From assembly GCA_017881285.1 (NCBI GenBank), contig JADGRD010000119.1:1-8460 (forward strand): DNA of 8,460 nucleotides, written 5' to 3'. A model generated the notes under the pieces. That model worked only from the letters and a program-made list of their open reading frames with translations, searched no databases and was not told the origin of the DNA. The position numbers were made by a program, and so were the translations under genes. Every line of letters begins with the position of its first letter. Within the stretch, counting starts at the first letter, position 1. Of the stretch, positions 6,501 through 8,460 are shown in pieces. This stretch comes from Pseudomonadota bacterium. Its GTDB lineage: Bacteria; Myxococcota_A; Polyangia; Fen-1088.

Positions 6501-8460
6501 GTCAGCTCGCCATCGCCAGCCTGCAGGCCGAGGATCGCGATCCCAGCAAGGCCAGCAAGCGCCTGTCCGACCTGGCCCGCCATGAGACGGAAGCCACGGC
6601 CGCGCTGCGTATTCTCGAACATGCCCTGCGCCGCGCGGAGCGCTGGAACGACCTCGCCACGGTCCTGCGCGAGCAGATCGAATGCTTCGCGACTCCCGAG
6701 GCCAAGCTGGGCAGCATCTACGAGCTCGTCGCCATCGAGGAATACGGCGAGAGCTGCGTGCCCGACGGACAACTGCCGGCGCGCGACCTCCTGGCCCGGC
6801 TCACGCCGGACGACCTGCTCCACCACGAGATGCTGCTCAAGCGGAGCGGCCTCGCCCTCGAGAACGCGATGCCGGCCAGGGTGCGCGCCGCTTCGCTGGG
6901 CACGCTGGCCGCGGCCGCGCCGGATACGCTCACCGCGGCCTCGCTGCAGGTGGCCGCCGGCTTGCTCATCGAGCACGCGGAAGCGTCCACTTTCAACGAC
7001 CAGAAAGAGGCGCTCCTCGCCTATGCCATCGCCCTCGAGGGCTGGCCGGACTGCGTGACCGCCGCCCGCGGCGCACGCCGCATGGCGCTGCGCCTGGGCG
7101 AGACCGAGACCTTCGTCAAAGCATCGGCCGCGCTGGGCAGCCTGGAGATGGAGCCGGCCGCGCGTTGCGAGCGCCTGCTCGAAGCCGCCGACGCCTCTCG
7201 CGCCAAGCCCGAGAACGCGGCCCAGGCCTTCGACTTGATCTGCAAGGCGCTCACCGAGGATCCCAATTCCAGCCGCGCCGCCGACGCCGTGATTGCGGCC
7301 GTAGGACAGGGGCTCGACGCCGGCAAGGCCGGAGAAACGCTGCGCGGCGCGCTCGACCGCGCGCTCTCGCCCGACCAGTCCGCCAAGCTGGGGACGGCGC
7401 TGGCCCATGTTGCCCTAGCGCACCTCAACGATCAGACCGTTGCCCTCGAGGCCCTGCGCCGGGCGCGCAAGCGCGCCCCCAAGCACGTGGGTAACCTGCT
7501 CGCCCTGGCCGACGTCAGCAATGCCCTCGGCTTGCACGCGGAGGCCGTCGAGGCGGCGACCAGCGCGCTCGGGATCTCGCGCGATCCGGCCGAGCGACTG
7601 CGCGCGAGCATCGCGCTGGCCGAGGTGCACGTGCGCACGCCCGCCTTCCGCGACACCGCTCGCCGCGAGGCCAGAGAGGCCGAGAAGCTGGCCGAACAGG
7701 CCGCGGGCGGCAATGGCGAGCTCATCGGCCGGCTGGGCGCGGTGTTTCGGCTGCTCGGCGATGAGGCGAGCGCCGAGCGCGTGCTCATTCAGGCGCTGAT
7801 GCTCGGTGGGGACAACAGCGCCGCGCTCGACAATCTGGTCAACATGAACGGCTCCGGGCGCGAGTCCGGCGAGCGCATTGCCAGCGCCCTGCAGAAGGTG
7901 ATGGACCACGCCGAAGCCACCGGCCGCCCCCAGCGCGCGGAATGTCTGGCGGCGCTCGGCAAGGTCGAGGCCACCATGCTCGGCCGACAGCCCGAGGGTC
8001 TGGCCCGCCTGCGCGAGGCCGTCATCATGGACCCGGGCCGCGTCGGGACCTATCAGGCCCTGGCCGACGCGCACGGCAGCGCGCACGACGATGCCGCGCG
8101 CGACATCGTCTCCATGCTCCCGGCTTTCGGCCGCTCGTCGCCCACCGGCGCGCAGATCACCGGTATGGTAATCCTCCTCGCCCGCGAATGCCGGCAAGGG
8201 CAGCGCGAGGACATCGCGGCGGTGGCCGATGAATTCCTGGACTTCGTCAGCAAGCCCGAGGGGCGCGGCCATGGGCACTCCCTCCCCATGAGCGCCCCCG
8301 CGGCTTCCTGCCTGAGCCACGACACCGTGTTGTCGTCGCTGCTGCACGATACGGCGCAAGCGCCGCTCCTCGAGGTGGCTGCCATGCTCTGGGAGCCCAT
8401 CTCCAAGCTCGTCCGCCAGGAGCCCGAAACGCTCGGGCTGTCCGCGCGCGACCGGCTCAC
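3512..8460 (+). CDS. Giant TPR-like alpha-solenoid protein (3' end outside window)
   Basis: From ATG 3512 this frame stays open to the window end with no stop: 1649 complete codons, so the protein is longer than that. I recognise the architecture, not a named gene. Residues 1-40 are polar and acidic (with EIELLDVTPTPL at about 33-44); about 45-235 are Pro/Ala/Ser/Thr-rich and probably disordered; from about 236 on the sequence is alpha-helical and Ala/Leu/Glu/Arg-rich, with TPR-like hairpins such as ALIWEDEVRAPDRALLVFSE (719-738) and AEIYDDRLNDAERAIPLLAD (936-955). No signal peptide or membrane segment is visible, so a cytoplasmic scaffold or protein-interaction role is likely. G/C-ending codons dominate the whole frame, which supports a single coding strand. 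Myxococcota carry several such giant TPR proteins, mostly of unknown function, some linked to motility or development; nothing here links it to either. The product is best called a tetratricopeptide-repeat-like protein, C-terminally incomplete in this window. Confidence 0.88.
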   Translation, partial: MSSANNEEPARNASANGETPTQPTPDEENTAEIELLDVTPTPLVVPTGATDPLPPAQPRAVSTAAKRPPPLPPRASPPPPPPRTTQSRPAVPPPPPRPAPAPVDVATTPPTAPTVTAPISESSTTSRATAGAAASPSASLAPSPDVSPLPTRPSAARHVAPGRPSPSPEKPFPPQPAAPPVVAPLPGTSSTSRLTLSVAVSAAPPPASAALSLGLQTVPLPAVAAYAPRPAEIDHFAPDAAIADARKRVEQATSGDRTALARARTELGILLEAGGGDAAAALTEYRAAHGVAANLIAPIAAARRLTPLRPAAPALALLEAEVHATTEPAAHVTRQLELGMLLAASAAPPDRTSQAYREVLAARPGHPGALRGLETALSLSPRTAESPQQMESLAAHLETMAAVLRSDTRLSAWIEVERGQLLEKLGRPAAARAAFEAALALDGQIGPVRDAYVRHLLLQGQIETLVKTWAAEAALETDPLRAARLLYFAGRLAAERLDQKPQAVELFERAANSEHAAPSLRRAALRELLGLHEAMGGLDRAAATGSMLLAVARDSERAYWHRRLVTICEALGRYSDMAAHANQVLTTEPDDAAMREKLDRALAALGHHDERVAMLTDQAAHASTQTARIDLLLRAARIAEHDMGRTDIALFSLRSAWAVDPSNADVTDAIVRLLTPGSPPSLTDPDDPSRVRARIDFYVEAATAASDSARKIAHLEKLALIWEDEVRAPDRALLVFSEILAVEPRRRSAILGLARCAARAGNARELLRALVLEADHAGDDLFLEHALLLRAADVASKQLNEPDIALDLVKRVLNKTDDDPAALRAAFRIHERAGRQAEALAQLRLLLGQGKKDTGNYPVQAEIARFLEERMHRTADALTAWREAHRLEPANPTPRAEIRRILLANGDYRAVAEELAALGNATTQPAERGELLLEAAEIYDDRLNDAERAIPLLADARNCLPDEPTIAERLDRAYLRTNKKSERLALLHATETPHPRCQLAIASLQAEDRDPSKASKRLSDLARHETEATAALRILEHALRRAERWNDLATVLREQIECFATPEAKLGSIYELVAIEEYGESCVPDGQLPARDLLARLTPDDLLHHEMLLKRSGLALENAMPARVRAASLGTLAAAAPDTLTAASLQVAAGLLIEHAEASTFNDQKEALLAYAIALEGWPDCVTAARGARRMALRLGETETFVKASAALGSLEMEPAARCERLLEAADASRAKPENAAQAFDLICKALTEDPNSSRAADAVIAAVGQGLDAGKAGETLRGALDRALSPDQSAKLGTALAHVALAHLNDQTVALEALRRARKRAPKHVGNLLALADVSNALGLHAEAVEAATSALGISRDPAERLRASIALAEVHVRTPAFRDTARREAREAEKLAEQAAGGNGELIGRLGAVFRLLGDEASAERVLIQALMLGGDNSAALDNLVNMNGSGRESGERIASALQKVMDHAEATGRPQRAECLAALGKVEATMLGRQPEGLARLREAVIMDPGRVGTYQALADAHGSAHDDAARDIVSMLPAFGRSSPTGAQITGMVILLARECRQGQREDIAAVADEFLDFVSKPEGRGHGHSLPMSAPAASCLSHDTVLSSLLHDTAQAPLLEVAAMLWEPISKLVRQEPETLGLSARDRL
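3644..4216 (+). other. Proline-rich low-complexity region of the giant protein
   Basis: Codons for residues about 45-235 encode a Pro/Ala/Ser/Thr-rich segment with repeated proline runs, for instance KRPPPLPPR (66-74) followed by SPPPPPPR (76-83) and VPPPPPRPAPAP. It contains no hydrophobic helix and is predicted by eye to be disordered. Polyproline runs of this type can bind SH3-, WW- or GYF-like domains, but no partner can be named. The G-rich complement yields spurious Gly-rich minus-strand ORFs. Confidence 0.75.
4766..6535 (+). repeat. Protein-level tandem modules of about 74 residues (TPR/HAT-like)
   Basis: Equivalent motifs recur near residues 419 (GQLLEKLGRPAAARAAFEAA), 490 (GRLAAERLDQKPQAVELFER), 567 (ICEALGRYSDMAAHANQVL), 637 (RIAEHDMGRTDIALFSLRSA), 718 (LALIWEDEVRAPDRALLVFS), 792 (ADVASKQLNEPDIALDLVKR), 866 (FLEERMHRTADALTAWREAH) and 937 (EIYDDRLNDAERAIPLLADA). 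Spacings are about 71, 77, 70, 81, 74, 74 and 71 residues. The 81-residue unit contains a Pro/Asp/Ser-rich insertion (around TPGSPPSLTDPDD). Each module fits two helical hairpins. The pattern becomes looser after about 1000 but a similar unit recurs near 1483 (GKVEATMLGRQPEGLARLRE). Repeats are diverged and are visible in protein, not as DNA repeats. Confidence 0.7.

Noticed and set aside
5543..7408. A 621-codon open frame on the minus strand, with other long minus-strand frames at 4619-5434 and 7415-8359
   Set aside because: They lie opposite the 4.9-kb + frame, are Gly/Arg/Gln-rich with no recognisable domain, and break up into several pieces. They are codon-bias shadows of the G/C-ending codons of the + gene.
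1..8460. CRISPR arrays, tRNA or rRNA genes, insertion sequences, phage or defence genes
   Set aside because: No regularly spaced DNA repeats, RNA-gene signatures, transposase or integrase motifs, or terminal inverted repeats were seen on either strand.

Overview
This is a GC-rich window in which every gene I can support lies on the + strand. The strong third-position G/C bias, a small cysteine-rich exported protein of the 'CSSDTDC' type, and a giant TPR-like protein with a proline-rich N-terminus together suggest a Myxococcota (former Deltaproteobacteria) genome. The phylum is an inference from style and was not confirmed by a search.

Layout: 1-314 holds no convincing gene. 315-1361 is a short Ppx/GppA-family phosphatase (exopolyphosphatase or pppGpp phosphohydrolase family) with an unusual Glu-to-Lys change in the GGGSTE phosphate/metal-binding motif. 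1362-1644 separates it from a DAHP synthase gene and is the most interesting stretch. It encodes an unlisted 24-residue leader peptide (1494-1568) with the block FYGTFSYSWW, carrying two Phe, two Tyr and two Trp. A 10-bp intrinsic terminator hairpin with a T run follows (1594-1622). Three mutually exclusive RNA pairings (1:2, antiterminator 2:3 and terminator 3:4) can be drawn base by base. This has the full architecture of a ribosome-mediated transcription attenuator responding to all three aromatic amino acids.

1645-2730 is the controlled gene, a type I-alpha DAHP synthase (first step of the shikimate pathway) with all metal ligands and PEP-binding residues at AroG-like positions. Only 53 bases later comes a 165-residue cysteine-rich putative lipoprotein or secreted protein (2784-3281), which could be read from the same transcript.

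A 230-base spacer with an AT-rich island (3282-3511) precedes a very large ORF that begins at 3512 and runs off the window end without a stop (at least 1649 residues). It has a roughly 200-residue proline-rich disordered N-terminus, then an alpha-solenoid of TPR-like modules repeating about every 72-81 residues. The long ORFs on the opposite strand over this gene are codon-bias shadows.

Apart from the leader/aroF pair, the genes show no shared pathway. They look like ordinary chromosomal neighbours, not a mobile or defence island.
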